Shown one piece after another: positions 10,098-19,474 of a DNA stretch of 64,000 nucleotides. The translations under genes and the position numbers were made by a program. The notes under the pieces are model-generated. The model was not told the origin of the DNA and ran no database searches. It saw only the letters and a program-made list of their open reading frames with translations. The stretch's first letter is position 1, and every line of letters begins with the position of its first letter. Origin of the DNA: Kitagawia praeruptora (taxonomy: Eukaryota; Streptophyta; Magnoliopsida; Apiales; Apiaceae); NCBI GenBank assembly GCA_037693485.1, contig CM075346.1, positions 126,220,001 through 126,284,000 on the forward strand, in the 5' to 3' direction.

Positions 10098-11393
10098 TGT
10101 TGAGTATTGAATACGATAAAAGAATACAGAGGGGAGGGTGAATGGATTCTTGAACTTTTCTTCTTCGAGTCTATGTAGGAAGAGTGTTTGTGTGTGCAAT
10201 ATTGAAGGTGCGGATAAAGAATAACACAAAACACAATATCACTTTAATCTAATGTATTATTAGATAAAGGTTGCTACAATCTGTGAATACAAATGATAGT
10301 ATTCTCAGCTTCGTTTTTCTCAGAGAGATACAGCTTACAGTGTATGAAAAACTTGACTGACAAAGTTACAAAGTTAATTGACTAAGGAAGTGAGGCTGTA
10401 TCCTTATAGAACATGGATACACCCTACTTACTACAAATAAGGTAGCTGGACAAATTACTTTCTAGTCTGTCTATCCTTTTTGAGTAAGTGTCCAAATGGT
10501 TACAGATTTGACTTTGCAAAGCCTGTTCAGATCCACTTCTTTAGCCCCTTGTCTCTTCTATATCCCTCCAAGCTTCCTTGTAGGCTTTCCAGAGCACGTT
10601 ACAGATTGTGGTCCATAAAGTGCATTGGCTTGTTGCAGGTTTCTGACTTGTACAATTTCTTCAGTATTTTGTCTCCAAGAATGTATTCGAGAAGTGACTA
10701 AGTAGTTGATTCGAGAACTAGAATTGACTTGATCGATAACTCTGAGTTCTCGAACACTGTTATATTGACATATCAAATTACTTCTCGAATAGCTCTTTTC
10801 TTCAGGATTCCTTGAGTTGTCGAATAGAACACTTGACTTGTCGAATCCTTGAGATATCGAATAGCTTTCTGAGTCTTTGAGATATCGAATGGAACTTTGA
10901 CTTGTTGACTCCTTTAGAACTCGAATACTACTTTGACTTGTTGACTTTCTGAGTTCTCGAATAGAGTACATAGACATATCGAATCTCTGAGATATCGAAT
11001 GAGATATCGAACAGTGTATTCAGAGATATCGAATAGTGTCTTGAGATATCGAATCCCTGACTTCTCGAATGCTGGACTTCTCGAATAGACAAATATACTT
11101 CTCGAATTGGTACTTAGGCAAATTCTTCATTTCTTCAAATCCCAACTATGATTATTTGACAGTCTTTATCTTCTTGCTTGAGGCATGAACCTTGGAACTT
11201 CTTTCAAGCATTATTCTAGACTCTATAAGTACAGTTACACAACTAGGATTTGATGCCTACTGCAAGTACAATACAAACAGAAACTCTACAACTAGAGGTT
11301 CCCTCAGTTAAGAGGTCATGTAAGTAATGCAAAAGCATTACAAACAATTAGGCTTGTTATTAGATGTATACAGGCATGCCTCTGTAACTAACA
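10098..11393 (-). repeat. 3' LTR of the Sirevirus element
   Basis: 1296 bp, aligned end to end with 21998-23292. On the minus strand it starts TGTTAGTTACAGAGG and ends in CAACA. It contains a dense array of TCGAAT-centred motifs (10680-11110). Two ORFs read through this array (73 and 139 aa) and are not genes. Confidence 0.95.
10680..11110. repeat. array of about 20 TCGAA-centred motifs in the LTR
   Basis: Short units of the form CTTCTCGAATA, GAGATATCGAATA, GACTTGTCGAATA and AGTTCTCGAATA recur every 15-35 bp. The same array is in the partner LTR (22580-23008), and an inverted-orientation array lies inside the element at 15450-15945. Sirevirus LTRs are known to carry conserved repeated short motifs; a transcription-factor-binding role is inference. 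Confidence 0.8.
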
Positions 11394-11406
11394 ATCTCCC
11401 CCAAAT
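11394..11406 (-). promoter_or_regulatory. polypurine tract of the Sirevirus element
   Basis: The minus strand reads ATTTGGGGGAGAT directly before the 3' LTR start. It is the plus-strand priming site for reverse transcription and fixes the inner end of the 3' LTR. Confidence 0.9.
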
Positions 11407-11543
11407 TGTGAGTGAGACCCTTAGTCACAATTTCATGTCTGATAACAAGCCTAACATACATAAAGATAAAACTTTAAAAGTACAAGTATGTAGATTGATT
11501 GAAGAAAGTTCACAGAAGTGTTCTTACAAGTTATGAGAAACTA

Positions 11544-12995
11544 CTAGCCATATCCTTTTGGATTCATCTCTTGAGCTTTGGCTTGCAGATTCTCATTTTT
11601 TATTTTCTCCTCAGCTTCTTTGGCTTTCTTCTTTCTGTTTTTATCATCCCTTTTCTTCTTGTCATCACTGCCCTTATATCTCCCTTGATCTCCACCCCTG
11701 CTTCCACTTTTATCATGATCATCCTTGTCTTGATTTGACTTTCCACCTTGAGCAATAGGCTTGATGTCTGATTGAGAGTTGATAAACTTCACCAGAATGT
11801 TAAGAGCCTCTTTTTCAGATTCAGATTTTCCACTCCATGAATGTAGAACTCCAGCCAGAAACTTTATGGTGGACATGTTGTTTGCTTTTAGATGTTGGCC
11901 AAATCTGAAAGCAACAATGTCTTGATCCTTTTCATATAGAATACAATGAGGCTGAGGAACTACTTGAGGCAGTTGAGATTTCATGCACTTGGTGAGAATC
12001 TCTTTGAGCATATCATTGTCTGGTGAGTTATTCCTTTCTATCTTATTGATGATTGTTCCAAGTTCAGAGCTAGATAGAATTTGAAAGGCTTCAACGTGGA
12101 TGTGAAAGAGATTCTTGGCAGTGTGAATTAAGATTTCTCTATCATTCGAAAGAATGATGGCATGGGGATTGGTTTGCAAAATTTCTCTTCTCATTACAGT
12201 GACTAGAAACACATCTTGCACAAGAAGCTTGATGTAGTCAAAGTAATGGAAATTGGCTCTTTTCCTTACCTCTTGTAGATGCTTCAAAAAGGCTATGTCA
12301 TGGTATAGTCTAGAGTTTGCAGTTTCTTGACATACCCTTTGAGTAAGCACATTTTTGAATTCTGAAGGTTCATATTGAAGGGATTGTTTAGCAATGTCAG
12401 GGATGTCAAATTCATATTCTGACTTCCCTTCAGTTTCAGATGGCTTGGCAACTTCATCTACAACCACTTTCTTCAGCTTGTCATCCTTGGATGTAGATTT
12501 CTCAGACTGAGATGACTTAGCAGTTCTTGGTTGGCCACCCTCATTGGTTTGAGATTTCTCCCCCTTAGTCTGAGGCTCCCCCTTAGATTTTGAGTTCCTT
12601 GTTATCCTCTTCTCCCCCTTAGGCTTGTTGTCAGGCACAGAGGCTGTAGTAGGAGCCTTTGGAGTTGAAGATTCTTCAAGTAAAGGGATACCCATGTGTT
12701 TCATCATGGCAGACAGCATGGATTGTTGATCCAGAAGCACATTAGCAGTGGTAGTGGCTTGAGTGTTCAATTGCTCAGTTAGATTTGAAACCGTGCCTGC
12801 CAGATGGGCATTGGATTCTTTGAGAGACACCACCTCTCTTTCAAGAGTATCAACCTTGGTGAGCAGTGCAGTGGCCTTGAAACCAGTTAAAGATTGATCT
12901 TGCAGTCTTTTCACTTCAGACTTGGTCATTTCATGCACAGGGACTTCAGTGACCAGCTTGTCTCCATACTGATTTTTGAACAGTGTTCTGAGCAT
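11544..12995 (-). CDS. Sirevirus env-position ORF, C-terminal part
   Basis: A 483-aa open stretch in the same frame as the two pieces upstream (13140-13637 and 13650-14060). It has a coiled-coil-like N-terminal part with heptad leucines (about residues 40-80), a long Ser/Thr/Lys/Glu-rich linker (about 110-200), a more structured block (about 215-390) and a very basic tail with KKKRDDKNRKKK. I see no signal peptide or membrane helix, so calling it an envelope protein rests on its position only. It ends at a natural-looking stop 137 bp before the PPT. In-frame stops at 13140-13142 and about 13029 separate it from the upstream part. Function unknown. Confidence 0.75.
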   Translation of the reverse strand: MLRTLFKNQYGDKLVTEVPVHEMTKSEVKRLQDQSLTGFKATALLTKVDTLEREVVSLKESNAHLAGTVSNLTEQLNTQATTTANVLLDQQSMLSAMMKHMGIPLLEESSTPKAPTTASVPDNKPKGEKRITRNSKSKGEPQTKGEKSQTNEGGQPRTAKSSQSEKSTSKDDKLKKVVVDEVAKPSETEGKSEYEFDIPDIAKQSLQYEPSEFKNVLTQRVCQETANSRLYHDIAFLKHLQEVRKRANFHYFDYIKLLVQDVFLVTVMRREILQTNPHAIILSNDREILIHTAKNLFHIHVEAFQILSSSELGTIINKIERNNSPDNDMLKEILTKCMKSQLPQVVPQPHCILYEKDQDIVAFRFGQHLKANNMSTIKFLAGVLHSWSGKSESEKEALNILVKFINSQSDIKPIAQGGKSNQDKDDHDKSGSRGGDQGRYKGSDDKKKRDDKNRKKKAKEAEEKIKNENLQAKAQEMNPKGYG

Positions 12996-13139
12996 GGCAT
13001 TGGCCTCTGTAGTCTGGTCAGATAGATTTTAAAATTTGTGTCCTAGGCATGTGACTGTATCTGTGAGGAGGGCTAGGCCATTGTCCATCTTGGTGCAGGT
13101 GGTGTTGCAGTGTTTGAGATCTTTGACCACACTGTCTAG

Positions 13140-13637
13140 TTAAGGAAATTTAGCATCAAAGGCCCTCTGTACTTCTGCTACTGAAGTGGCTGTCTTGTCA
13201 CACACCCTGTTGACTTCAGTATTGACTCCCTTGCCAAGATAGTGTGCAGCCTTGAGGAAACCCTTGTAGGAATCATTGACAGCTTCATACACTTCACCAG
13301 GAGACAGGGATTTTGCATTGGAGCCCAATGAAGTGATGTATTCCTCTCTAAGATATTGAAGTGCTTCACTGAGAGTTACATCATACTTTCCTTGCAGCCA
13401 GGCATCTGCATTGCCATCTCTCTCAGCATCATCAATAATCTTGGCCTTCTGCATCTCCACATCATCCCTATGGCATAGTAGGATGGCCTCATAGTCTGGA
13501 TTAGAGATGTTGGAGGTGACAAGGTTCTGAGCTATTTTTACAAACTCAGGAATCTGATCCACAATTAATCTTTGAAGTGCTTCAACCGTCAATTTTTGTG
13601 GAGCAGACCCTGATCCTGAAGCACTGTCATGTTGCAC
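13140..13637 (-). CDS. Sirevirus env-position ORF, middle fragment
   Basis: A 165-aa open stretch between two in-frame TAA codons (13140-13142 and about 13650-13652), same frame as its neighbours. The sequence is acidic and mostly helical in character (for example LTVEALQRLIVDQIPEFVK). No domain is recognised. It is a segment of one long ORF, not a separate gene. Confidence 0.65.
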   Translation of the reverse strand: MQHDSASGSGSAPQKLTVEALQRLIVDQIPEFVKIAQNLVTSNISNPDYEAILLCHRDDVEMQKAKIIDDAERDGNADAWLQGKYDVTLSEALQYLREEYITSLGSNAKSLSPGEVYEAVNDSYKGFLKAAHYLGKGVNTEVNRVCDKTATSVAEVQRAFDAKFP

Positions 13638-13649
13638 AGGCTTCAGCCA

Positions 13650-14060
13650 TTATGACATAAAGTCAGAGCTAGAGCTAGGTAAACTAGACTCCTCAGTTAC
13701 AGATGCAACTTCTGTAACCGGATGGATTGACTCTACTACTGGTGTCTCCACAGAAGTGGGATGAGTTACACCAGCAGTTGACACAGGCACAGAGTCTCTA
13801 GTAAAAACTAGTGAAGCCTCTGTGTTTGTGATGGTGTCATTAGGATATGCCCCAACATGCATTCCCTCACCATCTAAATGTGGGTCCTGGGTGGTGAGCA
13901 GAGTGTCATGCACTAAGTCACTTGAAATTATTGGCTCATCAAGAGAAAGAAATTCTTGATGATCAATGCCTTGCATCTCAGTTGCCTGAGTTGCAGGTTC
14001 CAAAGAAATTTCAGTGTTAGATTCTGGAAGAGGAGTGTCTTGTAGAGTAGATTTTGGCAA
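13650..14060 (-). CDS. Sirevirus env-position ORF, Ser/Thr-rich fragment
   Basis: A 136-aa open stretch rich in Ser, Thr, Val and Glu, looking like an unstructured linker. The same frame extends upstream to about 14135, where a frameshift separates it from the N-terminal domain (14108-15367). It ends at an in-frame TAA and continues in frame into 13140-13637. Confidence 0.6.
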   Translation of the reverse strand: MPKSTLQDTPLPESNTEISLEPATQATEMQGIDHQEFLSLDEPIISSDLVHDTLLTTQDPHLDGEGMHVGAYPNDTITNTEASLVFTRDSVPVSTAGVTHPTSVETPVVESIHPVTEVASVTEESSLPSSSSDFMS

Positions 14061-14107
14061 CTCCCCCTGAAAGATAGAGGGAATTTCAAGTGTGATGTGC
14101 TCTCCAC

Positions 14108-15367
14108 TCAGTGTAGTGCCATCCTTATCACTCCATGTGCTGACTCAATACAAGAAGGTGCATTGGGGAGGATGCTTGATTCTATAGATGCACCTTGTTG
14201 AGAGGATACATCTAGTGAGCTGTTTGCCCCTGATTTTACAACTTCAGCCATTTGTGTGACTGAAGAGGTGGTTTTAGTTTTCTTCTTCTTCTTTGGCCTT
14301 AGTAAGGGTGACTCTGGTTCCTCACTTTCCAGACCTAGTTCAACAGCTAATGCTGCTTCAGATAGAATATTTAAAGGTGAAGACATTACTTCCTTTCTCT
14401 TCTTTTTACTAACATCACCCTTTTGAGAGGATGATGCAGTTGGCTCAGTGATTGGTAGAGTGTTTGGTTGAGAGGGTTGGTTAGCTAGCCCTGGGTTAGC
14501 ATTTTGTTCTACTTGCTTGGGCTTAGCTAACTCAGACTTGGAGGCAAATGTTGGCATGTTGTGGGGGTAATTTCTAAAAAGACTCTCCATATAGGGAGTT
14601 ATGTTAAGTCTTACATCCACATCATTCCTAGTCTCCAAATTACCAAAAATGAGTTTGGTCATGGATTTAGGATAGCCTATTATATTTTTATTCATCCCAT
14701 CTAATTCAATCAATTTATCATCTAAGAAATTAAGGACAGATTGAATAAAATGAGGGAAGAAAATTTCATTACCTCTCTTGGCTGAATTCTTACCAAGTCT
14801 CCCATACAGCTCCTGTAGAATGATGAGACCAACGTCTATCTTCTTTCCATAAGCTAAGGCATAGCCTATTTGCTGTGCAGGAGTACTGATTTGGTCATAG
14901 CTAGATTTTCTTGCAGTGAAGACTTGAAGAAGTGTAGCAAACACATAACTCCATTCCTTCCTCAAATGCTTCCTGTTCAAGTGCCCAAGACTGATTCTGT
15001 CTGCATACTTGATGAAATCAAAGAAGTCTTCTAATTCAGCATTTGTAGCAAGTGGGTCATACACCTCTCCTTTGGTACCCATCCCAAGTGCCTCATTCAT
15101 ATCCTCTGTGGTGATAGTGAGATTTTTGTCTTGAATCTTGCAGTAGATGATGTACGAGGATATTGCAGAGTCAAGAGCCACCACCTCCACTGTAGCAGAT
15201 TGCCAAAACTGTTCTAGAATGTCGAGGTACAGAGTTTGGTTAACATATAGAGCATTCTTAATGTACGATTCAGACATCCACTTCACAAAGCACTTGAAAT
15301 TGGTGTTGGGTGCTTCAACATCACTAGTTAGAGCAATGAAATTGGTGTTGAACTTTACTGTTGCCAT
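14108..15367 (-). CDS. Sirevirus env-position ORF, N-terminal domain
   Basis: A 419-aa ORF with a clear start (MATVKFNTNF), about 835 bp downstream of the pol stop. Residues 1-230 look globular, with a pattern (KCFVKWMSESYIKNAL, then LYLDILEQFWQSATV) seen in ORFs placed after pol in plant Sireviruses; plant databases sometimes label such ORFs envelope-like. Residues 285-400 are Ser/Lys-rich linker with basic clusters (KKKRK, RPKKKKKTK). It ends in a frameshift near 14135, after which the next frame continues to 11544. Before decay the whole ORF would have been about 1270 codons. No membrane segment is evident. Function unknown. Confidence 0.78.
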   Translation of the reverse strand: MATVKFNTNFIALTSDVEAPNTNFKCFVKWMSESYIKNALYVNQTLYLDILEQFWQSATVEVVALDSAISSYIIYCKIQDKNLTITTEDMNEALGMGTKGEVYDPLATNAELEDFFDFIKYADRISLGHLNRKHLRKEWSYVFATLLQVFTARKSSYDQISTPAQQIGYALAYGKKIDVGLIILQELYGRLGKNSAKRGNEIFFPHFIQSVLNFLDDKLIELDGMNKNIIGYPKSMTKLIFGNLETRNDVDVRLNITPYMESLFRNYPHNMPTFASKSELAKPKQVEQNANPGLANQPSQPNTLPITEPTASSSQKGDVSKKKRKEVMSSPLNILSEAALAVELGLESEEPESPLLRPKKKKKTKTTSSVTQMAEVVKSGANSSLDVSSQQGASIESSILPNAPSCIESAHGVIRMALH

Positions 15368-15379
15368 TTGTGAGAGAGA

Positions 15380-16201
15380 GAGAGAGAAGAAATCGAAGGT
15401 TGAAGAAGAAATTTAGCTTTTACAGTTAGGGTTTCAGAGGTTTTGGGAGTCTGGATGCTTGAGAAATCGAATGAAATGAATCGAATAGATGTGAGGTTGT
15501 AAAAGTATGAAGTACTTGAATTGTCGATTAGATGTATGTTCTGTATCGACAAGTCAGGCATTCGAGAAGTAGAAAACAACTATTCGAGAAGTCAAGAAAG
15601 GCTTATTCGATAACTCAAGCAGGTTTTAGCTCACAGCTGGCAGTTATCTAACTTAGAAATAAATCTAAATTAGGTAAAATATGTTTTTATGAGTAATTCT
15701 GAATAAAAATCCAAAATCGGTTAAAATTCAGCGAGAAATCAGCCTTTTCAAATGATTCGAGAACTCAAATATAGTATTCGAGAACTCAGTCAATCGAGAA
15801 CTAAAACACTATATTCGAGAAGTCAAGGAAACCTCTATTCGAGAACTCTAAAAGACTCTATTCGAGAACTCAAGAGTGCTCTAATGAGACTTGTTAGAGA
15901 TGTCGAATAGTGAATCACTTGAGAAGTCTGACTTGTCGAATTATACTCATAAAAACTCAATTTTCACTATCTTTTTAAAATTTACCAGCCATATTCATTC
16001 ACGAATATTCTAGCAAATTAAACAGTGATTTTCTCAAAATTTCATAGAAATTTCGAGTTAACAAGAGAATATGATTTTCCAAATATGCAACAGATTTGAA
16101 ATATTTATAAATCATATTTCAGCCAACACTTACTCCAAAAATATTAAGAATTTAGATAAAGTAAGTGTTTACTGCTGCAACAATCTAGATGCTGTATTCA
16201 C
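15380..16201. repeat. non-coding spacer with ATTCGAGAA motif array
   Basis: Spacer between the pol stop and the env-position ORF. About 14 motifs of the form TATTCGAGAACTC, TATTCGAGAAGTC or TGTCGAATAG lie between 15450 and 15945. They match the LTR motifs in mostly reversed orientation. The end near 15365-15385 is a GA-rich run just upstream of the ORF start, which could hold a promoter or splice signals; none can be assigned. Confidence 0.7.
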
Positions 16202-18469
16202 TTAGCCAGAATCTGAAGAATTCAGCATTCCAATCTCACTAACCAACCTTGTGAAGGTGGCTTCATCTAATGGCTTAGTGAATATATCAGCTAGTTGTTT
16301 GTCTGTAGAAACATAATGCAACTCAATGGTTCCATTAGTTGAATGTTCCCTTATGAAATGATATCTGATGTCAATGTGCTTTGTCCTAGAATGATTGACA
16401 GGATTGGCAACTATAGAGATTGCACTTGTGTTGTCACAAATGATTGGAATTCTTTCCAGCACAAGTCCATAGTCTCTAAGTTGATTTCTAATCCAAAGCA
16501 CTTGAGCACAGCAACTTCCAGCAACTATGTATTCAGCCTCAGCTGTAGAAGTTGACACAGATTGTTGTTTCTTGCTATACCAAGAGACTAACCTTTGTCC
16601 AAGAAACTGGCAGCTACCTGAGGTGCTTTTCCTATCCACTCTGCATCCAGCATAATCAGCATCAGAATAACCAGCCAGATTGAACCCTGTGTCCTTAGGA
16701 TACCATAGTCCCAAGTTTGGAGTGCCCTTCAGATATCTAAAGATCCTTTTTATAGCAACCAAATATGATTCTTTTGGATTTGATTGAAACCTTGCACACA
16801 AGCATGTAGCAAACATGATGTCTGGCCTACTTGCAGTGAGATAGAGTAGAGAACCAACCATGCCTCTGTAGACTGAGATATCTACCTTCTTGCCTTTAGC
16901 ATCTTCATCCAATTTAGTGGCAGTAGCCATGGGTGTCTTTGCAGGTGAGCAGTCTTCCAAGTCAAACTTCTTCAATAAATCCTTGATATACTTGGTCTGA
17001 CTGATAAAGATACCATCCTTCCTTTGACTGACTTGCAACCCAAGAAAGAATGTCAACTCTCCCATCATACTCATCTCATATCTGCTCTGCATGAGTTTAG
17101 AAAATTTCTCACACAGCTTCTCATTTGTAGAACCAAAAATGATATCATCCACATAGATATGAACTAAGATAAGATCATCACCATGCTTCTTGTAAAACAA
17201 TGTCTTGTCCAGTGTGCCTCTAGTGAATTGATTCTCAAGAAGAAATTGTGATAAAGTATCATACCATGCTCTTGGAGCCTGCTTAAGTCCATACAATGCC
17301 TTAAGCAATCTGTAGACAAATTCTGGGAAGTGTGGATCCTCAAAACCAGGTGGTTGTTGCACATAAACTTCTTCTTCCAACTCTCCATTCAGAAATGCAC
17401 TTTTGACATCCATTTGATATACTTTAAAGTTTGAATGAGCAGCAAATGCCAAGAATATTCTGATGGCTTCCAATCTAGCAACAAGAGCAAATGTCTCATC
17501 ATAATCAATGCCTTCCTGTTGAGAGTATCCTTTTGCAACCAACCTTGCTTTGTTCCTTATAATTACACCATCTTCATCCATCTTATTCTTTAGAACCCAT
17601 TTTGTTCCAACAATGGTTCTGTTCTTTGGTGCAGGCACAAGTTCCCATACTTTGTTTCTTTCAAATTGATTCAGCTCCTCTTGCATAGCAATAATCCAAT
17701 CTGGATCCAACAGTGCATCATCAAGTTTCTTAGGCTCAACTTGTGATAGAAAACAACCATAGAGGCACTCATTCTGAGTTGCTCTCCTAGTCCTTACTCC
17801 TGCATTATGATCTCCAATGATTTGCTCTGCAGTGTGTGATCTATCACATTTCCTTGAGTGCTCAGCCTGATTTCTCATTCTTGATGTTGCTTCATCATCC
17901 ACATCATGGTCATTCTCATTTCCTCCCCCTGTGAAGTTGCCACTACTCACAAGTGTGTCTTGGATGCTTGTTTCTTCACTATTGATTGGCACAAATTCTT
18001 CTCTTGTATCATCATTCACTTGAGTTTGTTGAACTCGAGTTTCAACTTCAGTTTCAGTCTCTTCATCAGAATCATCTAGATTATCAAACTTCAATTGATT
18101 TTTATCTTCATCCTTGGCTTCTTCTAGTCCAGGTAGTTTGCTGTCATCAAATGTCACATCTGTGCTTTCCATAACTTTCTTTTGACTAATGACATAAACC
18201 TTGTATGCAATTCTTTCCATAGAGTAGCCAAGAAAAATTCCTTCAAATGCTTTTGCATCAAATTTTCCAACATATTCAGAATTATCCTTCAATACAAAGC
18301 ATTTGCTTCCAAAAGTATGAACATACTTTAGAGTGGGCTTCTTTCCAGTCATCAAATTATAAGGTGTCTTTCCAGTGTTTTTGTTGATGAGGGTTCTGTT
18401 CTGGATATAGCATGCAGTGCTCACAGCCTCAGCCCAAAAACATGTAGGCATTTTTGCATCAAGTAACAT
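16202..18469 (-). CDS. Sirevirus pol: integrase C-terminus, RT and RNase H
   Basis: A 755-aa ORF, the 3' half of pol. It starts in the integrase C-terminal region (FWAEAVSTACYIQNR), followed by an acidic linker (about 95-240), RT from about residue 258 (WELVPAPKNRTIVGTKW; QMDVKSAFLNGELEEEVY; catalytic YVDD in IYVDDIIFGSTN near 436) and RNase H (AGYSDADYAGC near 608; STAEAEYIVAG). The C-terminus (TKHIDIRYHFIREH; QLADIFTKPL) is complete, with a natural stop. The first Met is not a true start: the same frame continues upstream through NGVVERK and an in-frame TAG at about 18551 into the protease/integrase ORF. Confidence 0.95.
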   Translation of the reverse strand: MLLDAKMPTCFWAEAVSTACYIQNRTLINKNTGKTPYNLMTGKKPTLKYVHTFGSKCFVLKDNSEYVGKFDAKAFEGIFLGYSMERIAYKVYVISQKKVMESTDVTFDDSKLPGLEEAKDEDKNQLKFDNLDDSDEETETEVETRVQQTQVNDDTREEFVPINSEETSIQDTLVSSGNFTGGGNENDHDVDDEATSRMRNQAEHSRKCDRSHTAEQIIGDHNAGVRTRRATQNECLYGCFLSQVEPKKLDDALLDPDWIIAMQEELNQFERNKVWELVPAPKNRTIVGTKWVLKNKMDEDGVIIRNKARLVAKGYSQQEGIDYDETFALVARLEAIRIFLAFAAHSNFKVYQMDVKSAFLNGELEEEVYVQQPPGFEDPHFPEFVYRLLKALYGLKQAPRAWYDTLSQFLLENQFTRGTLDKTLFYKKHGDDLILVHIYVDDIIFGSTNEKLCEKFSKLMQSRYEMSMMGELTFFLGLQVSQRKDGIFISQTKYIKDLLKKFDLEDCSPAKTPMATATKLDEDAKGKKVDISVYRGMVGSLLYLTASRPDIMFATCLCARFQSNPKESYLVAIKRIFRYLKGTPNLGLWYPKDTGFNLAGYSDADYAGCRVDRKSTSGSCQFLGQRLVSWYSKKQQSVSTSTAEAEYIVAGSCCAQVLWIRNQLRDYGLVLERIPIICDNTSAISIVANPVNHSRTKHIDIRYHFIREHSTNGTIELHYVSTDKQLADIFTKPLDEATFTRLVSEIGMLNSSDSG

Positions 18470-18550
18470 TGTTCTAGCAGCCTCAATTAGAGTTCTATTC
18501 TTCCTCTCAACAACTCCATTTTGTTGTGGAGTCCTTGGAGCTGAGAATTG

Positions 18551-19474
18551 CTAAGAAATACCATTCTCTTTACAGAATGCTTCAAGTATGGCATTTCTGA
18601 ACTCTGTTCCATTATCACTTCTCAGTGCAATCACACTTGCATTGTTGGCCTTTGCTTCCTTGTCAACTTTCTTTATATGCTCAATGATTACTTGTGGAGC
18701 CTCATCTTTTGATGCCAGAAATTCCACCCATGTATACCTTGTAAAATCATCAACCATCACCAAGGCATACTTCTTTCTTCCTAGTGACATAATGTTGACA
18801 GGCCCAAACAAATCCATATGAATGAGTTGTAGGGGCTTGGTTATTGATGTCACTGTCTTTGTCTTGTGGCTTGATATTTTCATCTTTCCTTTTTGACAAG
18901 CCTCATACACTCCTTCTTGACAAAATTCAAGTGTGGGCATGCCTCTCACTAGCTCTCTTTTGACTAGAGAATTAATGGCTTTGAAGTTCAGGTGTGATAG
19001 TTTCTTGTGCCACAGCCAACAATCTTCATTTGATGCTTTTGAGTAAAAGCAACAAATTTTGTCCTTGTTTGCAGAATCCATATTAGCTACAAACAGGCTT
19101 CCCTTTCTTACTCCAGATAGAGCAAAATCGCCAGTCTTCTTGTGGGTGATCAAACATTCATCTTTGTCAAAATCCACCTTGAATCCCCTATCAGTAATCT
19201 GACCAACACTTAGCAGATTATGCTTGAGCCCCTTGACTAGTGCTACATCTTCAATGATGACATTACCAACTTTCAACTTGCCATATCCCAACGTGTTACC
19301 CATGCTGTCATCTCCAAAAGCAACCATTGGGCCAGCCTTTTCCTCATATTGTGATAGCAGGGCCATATCACCAGTCATATGATTTGAGCATCCACTGTCC
19401 AAAATCCACATGACCTTCTTTTCACTTTCTTTGCCCTGCAAACACAAAGGTATTACTTTTCCTTTGGTACCCAA
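18551..19474 (-). CDS. Sirevirus protease and integrase N-terminal part
   Basis: A 307-aa ORF. It holds an aspartic protease with WILDSGCSNHMTGD (about residues 22-36), the GAG-pre-integrase zinc region (LWHKKLSHLNF, later CQEGVYEACQKGK) and the integrase core start (HMDLFGPV; LRSDNGTEFRN). The frame stops at a TAG within the integrase (about 18551) just before the conserved SAPRTPQQNG block, which follows in the same frame. It overlaps the end of gag in another frame near 19453-19474. That could be a gag-pol frameshift or a one-base decay event; I favour decay because both frames read well into the overlap. Confidence 0.9.
   Translation of the reverse strand: MGTKGKVIPLCLQGKESEKKVMWILDSGCSNHMTGDMALLSQYEEKAGPMVAFGDDSMGNTLGYGKLKVGNVIIEDVALVKGLKHNLLSVGQITDRGFKVDFDKDECLITHKKTGDFALSGVRKGSLFVANMDSANKDKICCFYSKASNEDCWLWHKKLSHLNFKAINSLVKRELVRGMPTLEFCQEGVYEACQKGKMKISSHKTKTVTSITKPLQLIHMDLFGPVNIMSLGRKKYALVMVDDFTRYTWVEFLASKDEAPQVIIEHIKKVDKEAKANNASVIALRSDNGTEFRNAILEAFCKENGIS

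Noticed and set aside
10558..10977. 139-aa ORF in the Sirevirus 3' LTR (duplicate at 22457-22876)
   Set aside because: It is a read-through of the TCGAA motif array (repeating SSIRxLK/TSQ units) and present only because the array lacks stops in that frame.
10680..11110. CRISPR-like repeat array
   Set aside because: Units are 6-11 bp, irregularly spaced, without uniform spacers, and sit in a plant LTR.
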